The position numbers and the translations under genes were made by a program. The notes under the pieces are model-generated. The model had not been told where the DNA came from, made no database searches, and saw nothing but the letters and a program-made list of their open reading frames with translations. This document shows, piece by piece, positions 44,941 through 53,143 of a DNA stretch of 64,000 bases. Every line of letters begins with the position of its first letter. The first letter of the stretch is position 1. Source of the DNA: Methylocaldum sp002005105 (GTDB lineage Bacteria; Pseudomonadota; Gammaproteobacteria; Methylococcales; Methylococcaceae); assembly GCF_051027545.1 (NCBI RefSeq), contig NZ_CP194902.1, forward strand, positions 4,588,001-4,652,000, given 5' to 3'.

Positions 44941-44985
44941 ACGGAATTATTACAACGACACTCCGATACCAGAGGAACGGAACCG

Positions 44986-46269
44986 ATGAGCAAAATCACC
45001 GAAGTGCGGGCACACGAGGTGCTCGACTCCAGAGGCAATCCCACAGTCGCCGCAGAGGTCATACTCGACTCCGGAGCAACCGGCTCCGCCATGGTGCCGT
45101 CCGGCGCTTCCACCGGAACCCGAGAGGCCATCGAGCTTCGGGACGGCGATAAAACCCGCTATCTGGGCAAAGGCGTATTGAAAGCGGTCGAGAACGTCAA
45201 AACAGCGATCCGGTCCGCCGTCTTGGGCATGGACGCCGATGACCAGGCGGCCATCGACCGCAAGATGATCGAACTGGACGGCACCGACAACAAAGGCCGC
45301 TTGGGCGCCAATGCCATTCTCGGCGTCTCCCTGGCGACCGCCCATGCCGCGGCGACCGATGCCGGCAAGCCGCTCTACGCGTACCTCAACCGCAGCGGCG
45401 AGTTCCTGTTGCCGGTCCCCATGATGAACATCATCAACGGCGGCGCGCATGCCGACAACAGCGTGGACATGCAGGAGTTCATGATTCTTCCCGTCGGCGC
45501 GCCCAGCTTCCGGGAAGCTCTCCGCTACGGCGCCGAAGTCTTCCACGCTCTGAAAAAGGTACTGGCCGAACAGGGCCTGAGCACCGGCGTGGGCGATGAA
45601 GGCGGCTTCGCGCCGAATCTGCCGTCCAACGAATCCGCCATCGGCGTCATCCTGGAAGCGATAGAACGGGCAGGATATAAAGCGGGAAAAGACATCTATC
45701 TCGGCCTGGACGTCGCCAGCTCCGAGTTTTACCGGGACGGCGTCTATACGCTGGAATCCGAGAATAAACGGTTCACTTCGGACGAGTTCGCGAACTATCT
45801 TGCTGCCTGGGTCGACAAATATCCCATCATCACCATCGAAGACGGCATGGCCGAAGACGACTGGGACGGGTGGAGACTATTGACCGATCGGCTGGGGAGC
45901 CGCATTCAGCTGGTAGGCGACGATCTTTTCGTCACGAATCCCGCTATCCTGAAACAGGGCATCGAGGCCAAGATCGCCAACTCCATCCTGATCAAGGTCA
46001 ATCAAATCGGTACCTTGACGGAAACCCTGGAAGCCATAGCCATGGCCCACCAGGCCGGATATACGGCTGTCGTCTCGCACCGTTCCGGCGAAACAGAGGA
46101 CACCACTATCGCGGATCTCGCCGTGGCCACCTGCGCGGGACAAATCAAAACCGGCTCTCTCAGCCGATCCGATAGAGTCGCCAAATACAATCGGCTTCTC
46201 AAGATCGAAGAGCAATTGGGCGATAAAGCCCGGTACACCGGCCGCAGCGCCTTCCGTCAAGCGCTCTGA
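44986..46269 (+). CDS. eno: Enolase
   Basis: 427 residues. It interconverts 2-phosphoglycerate and phosphoenolpyruvate, and in many bacteria also sits in the RNA degradosome. Signatures: EVLDSRGNPTVAAEV, GVGDEGGFAPNLPSN, DVASSEFY, IEDGMAEDDWDGW, LIKVNQIGTLTETLEA (catalytic lysine) and VSHRSGETEDTTIADLA. AGAGGAAC precedes the ATG. Followed closely by ftsB, the conserved gammaproteobacterial order. Confidence 0.98.
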   Translation: MSKITEVRAHEVLDSRGNPTVAAEVILDSGATGSAMVPSGASTGTREAIELRDGDKTRYLGKGVLKAVENVKTAIRSAVLGMDADDQAAIDRKMIELDGTDNKGRLGANAILGVSLATAHAAATDAGKPLYAYLNRSGEFLLPVPMMNIINGGAHADNSVDMQEFMILPVGAPSFREALRYGAEVFHALKKVLAEQGLSTGVGDEGGFAPNLPSNESAIGVILEAIERAGYKAGKDIYLGLDVASSEFYRDGVYTLESENKRFTSDEFANYLAAWVDKYPIITIEDGMAEDDWDGWRLLTDRLGSRIQLVGDDLFVTNPAILKQGIEAKIANSILIKVNQIGTLTETLEAIAMAHQAGYTAVVSHRSGETEDTTIADLAVATCAGQIKTGSLSRSDRVAKYNRLLKIEEQLGDKARYTGRSAFRQAL

Positions 46270-46295
46270 AAGGCGGGACGCCGTCCGACGACAGT

Positions 46296-46652
46296 GTGAA
46301 AAAGCTGATTGTCTTCTTGCTGGTGTTGATCGCCCTGCTCCAGTACCGACTGTGGCTGGGCGATGGCGGAATCGCCGAATTGCAGGAGTTGCAGGACCGT
46401 ATCGAAAAGCTCACGGAGGAGGGCGAAAAGCGGCGCGAACGTAACGCGGCGCTGGAAGCCGATGTCAGAGATTTGAAGGAAGGAACGGACGCCATCGAAG
46501 AACGGGCTCGCCAAGAACTGGGGATGATCAAGCAGGGAGAGACTTTCGTCCAAGTGATCGAAATGCCTAAGAACAAGACACACGACCGATCGCCGCAACC
46601 AAAGCCTTCGGAGCGGAAAACTACGCCACAAAAGACCGAAAGGCCTCGTTAG
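46296..46652 (+). CDS. ftsB: Cell division protein FtsB
   Basis: A 118-residue bitopic inner-membrane protein. A membrane helix at residues 1-17 (LIVFLLVLIALLQYRLW) is followed by a periplasmic coiled coil (ELQELQDRIEKLTEEGEKRR) and the FtsB signature ERARQELGMIKQGETFVQV. It bridges FtsQ and FtsL in the divisome. The start is a GTG at 46296, directly before the basic residues and helix. The C-terminal tail (about 30 residues, basic and proline-rich) is longer than in E. coli (103 aa). Position between eno and ispD confirms identity. Confidence 0.93.
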   Translation: MKKLIVFLLVLIALLQYRLWLGDGGIAELQELQDRIEKLTEEGEKRRERNAALEADVRDLKEGTDAIEERARQELGMIKQGETFVQVIEMPKNKTHDRSPQPKPSERKTTPQKTERPR

Positions 46653-46664
46653 CATCTGTTGTCC

Positions 46665-47378
46665 ATGACCGACACCTGCCGAAATAATCGATTCTGGGCC
46701 ATTGTCCCTGCAGCCGGCGTGGGTAAACGCATGGGGGTCGACGTACCGAAGCAATACCTTCAAGTCCTGGGGAAGCCGGTATTGCAGCATACCCTGGAGC
46801 GGTTGCTGGCGATCGATGTCTTGGCCGGCGTCGTCGTGGCTCTCGGGAGCGAGGATGGTTATTGGTCCGATCTACCTTGTGCTACCCATCCCAAGATCCG
46901 GGTCGCCCCCGGAGGTAAGGAGCGTGCCGACTCCGTGCTTTCCGCCTTAACGAGTCTCGAGAACGTGGCCGAACCGGACGACTGGGTGTTGGTGCACGAT
47001 GCAGCTCGGCTGTGTATCACGATCAGCGATGTTCAAAAACTGATCGATCGGCTTAGGAACGATGAAGTCGGCGGCATACTGGCACTGCCGGTCACGGATA
47101 CCCTGAAAGGCGCAGAGGCGGGCGAAATCGTCGAAACCATCGACCGCAGCCGGATCTGGCGCGCGCTGACGCCACAGATGTTCCGCTTTCGTATGCTCAA
47201 GCATGCGCTGATCGATGCTGCCGAACGGAAACTGATCGTGACGGACGAAGCCAGCGCTCTCGAACTTCGAGGATTGCGCCCGAAGATCGTGGAAGGACGC
47301 CCGGACAATATCAAGATTACGCGGCCGGAGGATCTTCCTCTGGCGGCTTTTTACCTGGAGCGACAATGCTACGAATAG
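46665..47378 (+). CDS. ispD: 2-C-methyl-D-erythritol 4-phosphate cytidylyltransferase
   Basis: A 237-residue MEP-pathway enzyme that forms CDP-methylerythritol. The nucleotide-binding loop is VPAAGVGKRMGVDVPKQYL, with HDAARLCITISDV and LPVTDTLKGAE further on and DEASALELRG and VEGRPDNIKITRPEDL near the C-terminus. An ATG at 46665 is taken as the start in preference to an in-frame TTG six bases earlier; no strong ribosome-binding site is visible. It overlaps ispF by 13 bases. Isoprenoids made here feed hopanoids, quinones and the undecaprenyl carrier. Confidence 0.96.
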   Translation: MTDTCRNNRFWAIVPAAGVGKRMGVDVPKQYLQVLGKPVLQHTLERLLAIDVLAGVVVALGSEDGYWSDLPCATHPKIRVAPGGKERADSVLSALTSLENVAEPDDWVLVHDAARLCITISDVQKLIDRLRNDEVGGILALPVTDTLKGAEAGEIVETIDRSRIWRALTPQMFRFRMLKHALIDAAERKLIVTDEASALELRGLRPKIVEGRPDNIKITRPEDLPLAAFYLERQCYE

Positions 47379-47842
47379 GTCAAGGTTACGATGCACATCG
47401 GTTCAAAGATGGCGGCCAACTGGTCCTGGGGGGCGTAGCCATCGATTATGAAAAGAGCCTCGCGGCGCACTCGGATGGAGACGTTGCGTTACACGCCTTG
47501 TGCGATGCCTTATTGGGTGCGGCAGCACTGGGCGATATCGGTCGGCATTTCCCGGATTCCGACCCCAGTTTCAAGGGCATAGACAGCCGGGTTTTGCTCC
47601 GCGAGGTTCACGCCAAGATCACCGAACGCGGCTACACCGTGGTCAACGTCGATCTGACCATCGTCGCACAAAAGCCGCGGCTCGCGCCCTATATCGAAAA
47701 AATGCGCACAACCATCGCGGATGACCTCGACATTGCGCACGACGCGGTCAACGTCAAAGCCACCACGACCGAAGGCATGGGCTTCGAAGGCCGGGGCGAA
47801 GGCATCTCCGCCTATGCGGTAACGCTCCTTCAGAAAAATTAA
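47366..47842 (+). CDS. ispF: 2-C-methyl-D-erythritol 2,4-cyclodiphosphate synthase
   Basis: A 158-residue trimeric zinc enzyme of the MEP pathway. Signatures are RIGQGYDAHRF (Asp and His zinc ligands), AHSDGDVALHALCDALLGA, ALGDIGRHFPDSDP, and KATTTEGMGFEGRGEGISA. Length is standard. The overlap with ispD implies coupled translation; truD follows four bases later. Confidence 0.97.
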   Translation: MLRIGQGYDAHRFKDGGQLVLGGVAIDYEKSLAAHSDGDVALHALCDALLGAAALGDIGRHFPDSDPSFKGIDSRVLLREVHAKITERGYTVVNVDLTIVAQKPRLAPYIEKMRTTIADDLDIAHDAVNVKATTTEGMGFEGRGEGISAYAVTLLQKN

Positions 47843-47845
47843 GCC

Positions 47846-48886
47846 ATGGGCGATTCGACCGCCGCCCTGCCCTACGCCTTTGGTGGGCCTGCCGGAACCG
47901 GCATTATCAAGACGTCGCCGGAAGATTTCGTCGTCGAGGAACTGCTGGGTTTCGAGCCTTCCGACCAGGGCGAACACTTTTTTCTGCGCATCGAAAAACG
48001 CGGCGAAAATACCGACTACGTCGCCCGCCAACTGGCCCGCTTTGCCGGAATCCCGACACGGGACATAGGCTACGCGGGCCTTAAGGACCGCCACGGCAAG
48101 ACCATTCAATGGTTCAGCGTATGGCTGCCGGGCAAGGCCGAACCGGACTGGAGGCAACTTGAATCCCCCTCCCTCCGCATACTCGAAGTCCGGCGCAACA
48201 GCCGCAAGCTAAAAAAAGGCGCGGCAGCCGGCAATCGTTTCGAAATCGCCGTTCGCGAATTGAAATGCGACATCCCGCTATTGGAACGACGCCTGAAACA
48301 GATCGGCGAATGTGGGGTTCCCAATTATTTTGGAACGCAACGGTTCGGCCGCGAGGGACAGAACCTTGCGAAGGCATCGGCTCTTTTCGCGGGTACGCTC
48401 GGGCGGGTGGACGCTCACCGTCGCGGGCTTTATTTGTCTGCCGCGCGTTCTCATTTGTTCAACGGCATCCTCGCCAAGCGGATAAGCCGAGACGTCTGGG
48501 ATCGCGCGGTTACCGGCGATGCCTTCATGTTTCCCGACTCGCGCAGTTTTTTTAAGCCCGACGCTATTACTCCGGAAATCACGCAACGGCTTGAGGCCAA
48601 GGAAATTCATCCAAGCGGCGCGCTCTGGGGCAAAGGTACACCGGCCGTTACCGATGAGGCACTGGCCATAGAGACGGCCGCAGCCGAGGAAGAGCCGGTT
48701 CTCTGCCGCGGTCTCGAAGATTTCGGCGTCGAGATGGCCCGCCGGCCGCTGCGACTTTGCCCGGACGGATTTCAGTGGGAACGGTCCGGCCCGAGCAGCA
48801 TGCATTTGCGATTCGCGCTGCCCGCCGGGGCTTACGCGACCGCCGTTCTGCGGGAACTGATCGACACCGGTTTTTCAGACGATTAA
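47846..48886 (+). CDS. truD: tRNA pseudouridine(13) synthase
   Basis: A 346-residue TruD-family enzyme that makes pseudouridine 13 in tRNA-Glu. The catalytic aspartate lies in YAGLKDRHGKTIQWFSV (about residue 80), and the family motifs NYFGTQRFGREGQNL and ARSHLFNGILAKR are present, as is the inserted domain with ALWGKGTP. It closes the eno-ftsB-ispDF-truD run. In many relatives surE comes next; here a second uppP does, and surE is some 14 kb away. Confidence 0.95.
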   Translation: MGDSTAALPYAFGGPAGTGIIKTSPEDFVVEELLGFEPSDQGEHFFLRIEKRGENTDYVARQLARFAGIPTRDIGYAGLKDRHGKTIQWFSVWLPGKAEPDWRQLESPSLRILEVRRNSRKLKKGAAAGNRFEIAVRELKCDIPLLERRLKQIGECGVPNYFGTQRFGREGQNLAKASALFAGTLGRVDAHRRGLYLSAARSHLFNGILAKRISRDVWDRAVTGDAFMFPDSRSFFKPDAITPEITQRLEAKEIHPSGALWGKGTPAVTDEALAIETAAAEEEPVLCRGLEDFGVEMARRPLRLCPDGFQWERSGPSSMHLRFALPAGAYATAVLRELIDTGFSDD

Positions 48887-48895
48887 AGGATCCTC

Positions 48896-49699
48896 ATGGA
48901 CTGCCATCACGTGTATTACCTGGCTCTCTTGCAAGGGCTGACCGAATTTCTGCCCATTTCGAGCGCCGCTCACCTTATCCTGATGCCGGTGGTTTTCGGC
49001 TGGCATGATCAAGGCTTGGCCTTTGACGTCGCCGTCCACATCGGAACGCTGACCGCGGTCGTGGTCTATTACGCGGGCGCTCTGCGCGATATGGCCGGAG
49101 CCTGGTTTCGTTCGATCTCCGGAAAGGGCATGAGCACGGATGCGAAACTTGCTTGGTACGTAATTCTGGGGACGATTCCGGCGGGCGTCGCGGGGCTGGC
49201 GGCCAACGGTTATGTCGAGACCCAGCTCCGCAATCCGCTGGTCATCGCCGCTAGCACGATAGTGTTCGCCTTGGTACTTTGGCTGGCGCAAAAAGTGAGC
49301 GCCGAACGACGTACCGATGCCGACATGAACTGGCAAGATGCTTTGATAGTCGGTCTCTTTCAAGCCGTGGCGCTGATTCCCGGCACATCCCGATCGGGTA
49401 TCACGATAACCGGCGGTTTGTTCCGCGGCCTGGATCGCAAAGCTGCCGCCCGATTTTCGTTTCTGCTGTCGATCCCGGTAACGGCATTGGCGGGATTACT
49501 CAAGGCATACGAGTTATTCGAATCCGACCAGACGGTATCCTGGTGGAACATGTCCCTCGGAGCGCTGCTCTCCGGTATCGTTGCCTACATTACCATTGAC
49601 TGGTTCCTGAGACTCCTCGATCGTATCGGCATGTTACCCTTCGTGATCTATCGGCTGATTTTGGGCGGCGTGCTGCTTTACATCTTCCTGCCCGGTTAG
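48896..49699 (+). CDS. Undecaprenyl-diphosphatase (second copy)
   Basis: A 267-residue BacA/UppP-family membrane phosphatase. The signatures are LQGLTEFLPISSAAHLIL and LIPGTSRSGITITGG; about seven helices. It is clearly a different lineage from the copy at 28426: the second motif has TSRSG instead of VSRAG and there is little identity outside the motifs. The TSRSGIT form is the one usual in gammaproteobacterial housekeeping UppP (E. coli BacA). AAAGGATCCTC precedes the ATG, ten bases after truD. Confidence 0.93.
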   Translation: MDCHHVYYLALLQGLTEFLPISSAAHLILMPVVFGWHDQGLAFDVAVHIGTLTAVVVYYAGALRDMAGAWFRSISGKGMSTDAKLAWYVILGTIPAGVAGLAANGYVETQLRNPLVIAASTIVFALVLWLAQKVSAERRTDADMNWQDALIVGLFQAVALIPGTSRSGITITGGLFRGLDRKAAARFSFLLSIPVTALAGLLKAYELFESDQTVSWWNMSLGALLSGIVAYITIDWFLRLLDRIGMLPFVIYRLILGGVLLYIFLPG

Positions 49700-49783
49700 C
49701 GATACCGGCGGTTTTTCCTGCAACCGGCCACTCAAACGGTTAAAATACAAATCCTCCATCAATCTACAGCGCAAAGGATCATC

Positions 49784-50242
49784 ATGTCTGTTGGACAATT
49801 CTGTAACCGCGATACGGTCATCCTAAGAAAAGAAAACTCGATCATCGAAGCGGCCAAACTGATGCGCGAGTTTCACGTCGGCAGCGCCGTAGTCGTAGAG
49901 GACTCATCGGAAGGAGCGAAACCCGTCGGCATCGTGACCGATCGCGATCTCGTCGTGGAAATTCTTGCCGCGGAACTGGACCCGAATGCAGTCGCCGTCG
50001 GGGATATCATGAGCTACGAACTGATAACGGCCCGCGAAGAAGACGGACTTTGGGAAACCTTGCAGAGAATGCGTGTAAAGGGTGTTCGCCGCATCCCCGT
50101 CGTCAATCAGCAGGGCTTGCTGGCCGGCATTCTGACCAGCGACGATCTCCTCGAGATACTCGCCGGCGAACTTACCGAACTGGTTAAAATCATCGGTAAA
50201 GAGCAGGAACGGGAACAAAAAACGCGCGGCGGTCTCGGTTAA
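49784..50242 (+). CDS. CBS domain protein
   Basis: A 152-residue cytoplasmic protein made of two CBS motifs (residues about 8-62, ending GIVTDRDLVVEIL, and about 75-130, ending GILTSDDLLEILA). The pair forms one Bateman module that typically binds adenosine nucleotides or S-adenosylmethionine and regulates other proteins. No effector domain is fused. The C-terminal helix ends in a charged tail. AAAGGATCATC precedes the ATG. Partner and ligand unknown. Confidence 0.9.
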   Translation: MSVGQFCNRDTVILRKENSIIEAAKLMREFHVGSAVVVEDSSEGAKPVGIVTDRDLVVEILAAELDPNAVAVGDIMSYELITAREEDGLWETLQRMRVKGVRRIPVVNQQGLLAGILTSDDLLEILAGELTELVKIIGKEQEREQKTRGGLG

Positions 50243-50353
50243 ACGATCAAGCTTTCCAATTAGGACCGGCAAAACCGAGCACGAGCAATCCGCCGGTCAT
50301 TTGATGAACCGCAACCTTTCGACGCGTCACGATCGACTTCGAGAGCTATAGCC

Positions 50354-50701
50354 ATGACTGTTACGATTTACCATAACCCCCGCTGCAGTAAATCCCGCGC
50401 TACGCTTGAGCTTCTCAAGAGCAAAGGCATCGAGCCCACGATAATCGAATATCTGAAAACACCTCCTAGCGCATCCGAGCTGGAGACCATTCTGGCCAAA
50501 CTGGGCATGGAGCCCCGCGACTTGATGCGCAAAGGCGAAGCGGCATATAAGGACGCCGGGCTGGATAATCCTGATCTGGATCGCAAAGCATTGATAGGCG
50601 CCATGGTGGAAAACCCGATCCTCATCGAGCGGCCAATCGTGCTGGCAAACGAGAAGGCGGCCGTCGGACGTCCGCCGGAGAACGTTTTAAAGATTCTTTA
50701 A
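50354..50701 (+). CDS. arsC: ArsC-family arsenate reductase (glutaredoxin type)
   Basis: A 115-residue thioredoxin-fold protein. The catalytic cysteine is Cys11 in HNPRCSKSR, and the conserved arginine follows in NPILIERPIVL. It reduces arsenate to arsenite with glutaredoxin and glutathione, if it is a true ArsC; relatives named YfgD share the same motifs. No arsR, arsB or acr3 lies nearby, and the wrbA-like gene follows, the pairing often seen for the YfgD group, so a function outside arsenic resistance is possible. Confidence 0.85.
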   Translation: MTVTIYHNPRCSKSRATLELLKSKGIEPTIIEYLKTPPSASELETILAKLGMEPRDLMRKGEAAYKDAGLDNPDLDRKALIGAMVENPILIERPIVLANEKAAVGRPPENVLKIL

Positions 50702-50775
50702 GACCGGCAAGGTCTCAAGTACTTTGGCGAGTCACTTTGGCTCGCACCTCTTTTCTCACGTGTTTCGTCCTTTTC

Positions 50776-51375
50776 ATGGTTGAAGTTCTAATCGTCTACT
50801 ATAGCCGTTGGGGTTCCACGGCCGAAATGGCCAATCTGATCGCGAGAGGCGTCGAGGAAGTTCCCGGCGCCGTCGCCAAGATTCGTACCGTCCCTGAAGT
50901 ATCGCCGGTCTGCCAGGCCACCGAGGAGACTATTCCTGAAGCCGGTCCGCCTTACGCAACGATCGACGATCTGAAAAACTGCGATGCACTGGCCTTGGGA
51001 AGCCCTACGCACTTCGGCAATATGGCGGCGCCCCTCAAATATTTCATCGACAGTACCAGTTCCTTGTGGTTTTCGGGCGCATTATCCGGTAAACCGGCTG
51101 GCGTCTTCACGGCCACTTCGTCCATGCACGCCGGCCAAGAAGCGACGCTGATCACCATGTTATTGCCCCTGCTCCACCATGGCATGGTTCTGGTCGGGAT
51201 CCCCAGCAGTGAAAGCGCGCTTCTCGAAACCACCAGCGGCGGAACGCCCTACGGACCCAGCCGGCACACCGGGAGTGACAACGCGGTCAGCGACGAAGAG
51301 CGGAAACTGTGTCGGGCGTTCGGAGCCCGTTTGGCGCGTGTGGCGCTGGCGCTGAAAGGCGCCCAAGTGAAGTAA
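50776..51375 (+). CDS. wrbA: WrbA-like NAD(P)H:quinone oxidoreductase
   Basis: A 199-residue flavodoxin-fold FMN enzyme that reduces quinones by two electrons. Motifs: YYSRWGSTAEMANLIARG (phosphate loop), LALGSPTHFGNMAAPLKYFID, and TATSSMHAGQEATLITML. It has the length of E. coli WrbA (198). I start at the ATG at 50776; an upstream in-frame TTG is less likely. The gene follows arsC closely and probably shares its transcript. Confidence 0.92.
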   Translation: MVEVLIVYYSRWGSTAEMANLIARGVEEVPGAVAKIRTVPEVSPVCQATEETIPEAGPPYATIDDLKNCDALALGSPTHFGNMAAPLKYFIDSTSSLWFSGALSGKPAGVFTATSSMHAGQEATLITMLLPLLHHGMVLVGIPSSESALLETTSGGTPYGPSRHTGSDNAVSDEERKLCRAFGARLARVALALKGAQVK

Positions 51376-51460
51376 CTCCTAGTGGTCTTGACTGACGCTT
51401 TCGACGGATTGCTTTCGGATATGCTGCAATACGCCGCGACGGTTAAACATTTTTGAACTC

Positions 51461-52159
51461 ATGGCGGAGCAACTCCCCCTGCGCTTCGCTTTCAATCCCG
51501 AACTGGGTTTTCTGCAATACCACTCGGGAGCCAACGCCGAAATCGTCGCTCATCTAAAACATGCCGCCAGCGGTCGGGGCGAAACGCTGATTTTTTTGTG
51601 GGGTGAACCGGGCACCGGCAAGAGCCACTTGCTCAATGCCTGCTGTCGGGAAGCGTGTCAAAGCGGCTTGTCGGTCTCTTATCTGCCGCTATCCGGCCTC
51701 CGCGAGTACGGTCCCGGCGTGCTCGATGGCCTGGAGCATCAGGATCTGGTTTGCCTGGACGATGTCGATTCCGTCGCCGGAGACGATGCCTGGGAACGAG
51801 CTTTATTCAATTTGTTCAATTATTTGCGAGACCACGGCAATCGCCTCATTGCCGCTGCCGGCGTGCCGTCCGCCGAACTTGCGATCCGTTTGCCCGACCT
51901 CAAAACCCGCTTAGGCTGGGGATTAACCTTGCGCCTGCAACCATTGAACGACGAGGATAAACTAATCGTCCTCGGCGCCCATGCCCGCTCGCTGGGCTTA
52001 GATCTGTCGCCACAAGTCGGACGCTTCTTGCTTTCTCATTATCACCGAGATCTTTCCTCCTTGAAGCGCTTGCTGGACGAATTGGACCACGCGACCCTAG
52101 CCGCAAAACGCAAGCTCACGATTCCTTTTCTGAAGAACTATCTGGAAGAAACGACATGA
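51461..52159 (+). CDS. hda: DnaA regulatory inactivator Hda
   Basis: A 232-residue AAA+ protein. An N-terminal clamp-binding motif (QLPLRF) is followed by Walker A (GEPGTGKSHLLNACC), Walker B (LVCLDDVDSV) and sensor regions (TRLGWGLTLRLQPL), with a helical C-terminal domain. Hda joins the DNA-loaded sliding clamp and stimulates hydrolysis of DnaA-ATP, preventing re-initiation of replication. Length matches E. coli Hda (233 aa). It overlaps the next gene by four bases (ATGA), so the two are probably co-translated. Confidence 0.93.
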   Translation: MAEQLPLRFAFNPELGFLQYHSGANAEIVAHLKHAASGRGETLIFLWGEPGTGKSHLLNACCREACQSGLSVSYLPLSGLREYGPGVLDGLEHQDLVCLDDVDSVAGDDAWERALFNLFNYLRDHGNRLIAAAGVPSAELAIRLPDLKTRLGWGLTLRLQPLNDEDKLIVLGAHARSLGLDLSPQVGRFLLSHYHRDLSSLKRLLDELDHATLAAKRKLTIPFLKNYLEETT

Positions 52160-53079
52160 ATGTACTCGTCATAGGTTCAGGAGCGGTCGGCAGCTTTTAC
52201 GGTTCACTGCTCGCAAAGCAGGGCGCTAAAGTTTCGATGATCGCCCGTTCCGACTACGAACACGTCAAAGCTCATGGCATAGACATTACGAGCGACACCA
52301 AACTGGGCGCTTATCACTTCCGGCCCCAGACCGTCGTACGCAACGCGGCCGAATTGACCGAAAAGCCCGACTACGTTCTCTTGTGCATCAAAGTGGTCGA
52401 AAACGCCGATCGCATCAGCCTTCTGAAAGACGCCGTGGGACCCGACACGTCCATCGTTCTCGTTTCCAACGGCATCGACATCGAAGACGAAATCGCGAAA
52501 GCCTTTCCCGATAACGAACTGATCAGCGGCCTCGCATTCATATGCGTCACCCGCACCGCACCCGGCAAAATCTGGCACCAGGCTTACGGCCGGCTAGCCT
52601 TGGGCAATTATCCGCAGGGGCTTTCGGAAAAAGCTCTGGCGCTTTGTAGAGTATTCGAGCGATCCGGTATTACATGCGTCGCCTCCGAGGATATCGTTGC
52701 CGCCCGCTGGCAAAAATGCGTTTGGAACGCGCCCTTCAACCCGCTGTCGGTCCTCTCCGCGGGGCTCAGCACGAATGACATACTCTCGACTCAAGAGTCT
52801 TTCGTTCGGGCCATCATGGAAGAGGTTTGCCTGATCGCCAAAGCCACGGGACATCCGTTGCCCGAAGATACCGTCGATAAAAACATCGAGAGCACCTACA
52901 AGATGCCGCCATACAAGACCAGTATGCTGCTGGATTTCGAGGCCGGTCGGCCGATGGAAACGGAGGCCATTCTAGGTAATGCCGTGAGGGCGGGATGGAA
53001 CGCAGGCGTGCCGATTCCCCATCTTGAATCGGTTTATGCTTTGATGAAGCTCAGAGAGTTGAGCCGTCGAACCGGATAA
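52156..53079 (+). CDS. panE: 2-dehydropantoate 2-reductase family protein
   Basis: A 307-residue NADPH enzyme of the ketopantoate reductase family. The Rossmann motif is VIGSGAVGSFYGSLLA; the catalytic lysine lies in RWQKCVWNAPFNPLSVL (about residue 181), with TSMLLDFEAGRPMETE and the C-terminal PIPHLESVYALM region. In pantothenate synthesis it reduces ketopantoate to pantoate. Paralogues of this family with other substrates exist, so the symbol is tentative. The start overlaps the hda stop. Confidence 0.85.
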   Translation: MNVLVIGSGAVGSFYGSLLAKQGAKVSMIARSDYEHVKAHGIDITSDTKLGAYHFRPQTVVRNAAELTEKPDYVLLCIKVVENADRISLLKDAVGPDTSIVLVSNGIDIEDEIAKAFPDNELISGLAFICVTRTAPGKIWHQAYGRLALGNYPQGLSEKALALCRVFERSGITCVASEDIVAARWQKCVWNAPFNPLSVLSAGLSTNDILSTQESFVRAIMEEVCLIAKATGHPLPEDTVDKNIESTYKMPPYKTSMLLDFEAGRPMETEAILGNAVRAGWNAGVPIPHLESVYALMKLRELSRRTG

Positions 53080-53143
53080 CCCGCTGCCACAAATCGAAAT
53101 TACGCCGGCGCGAGGCGGGCGTGATGCCAAATCAAGAATCGCC

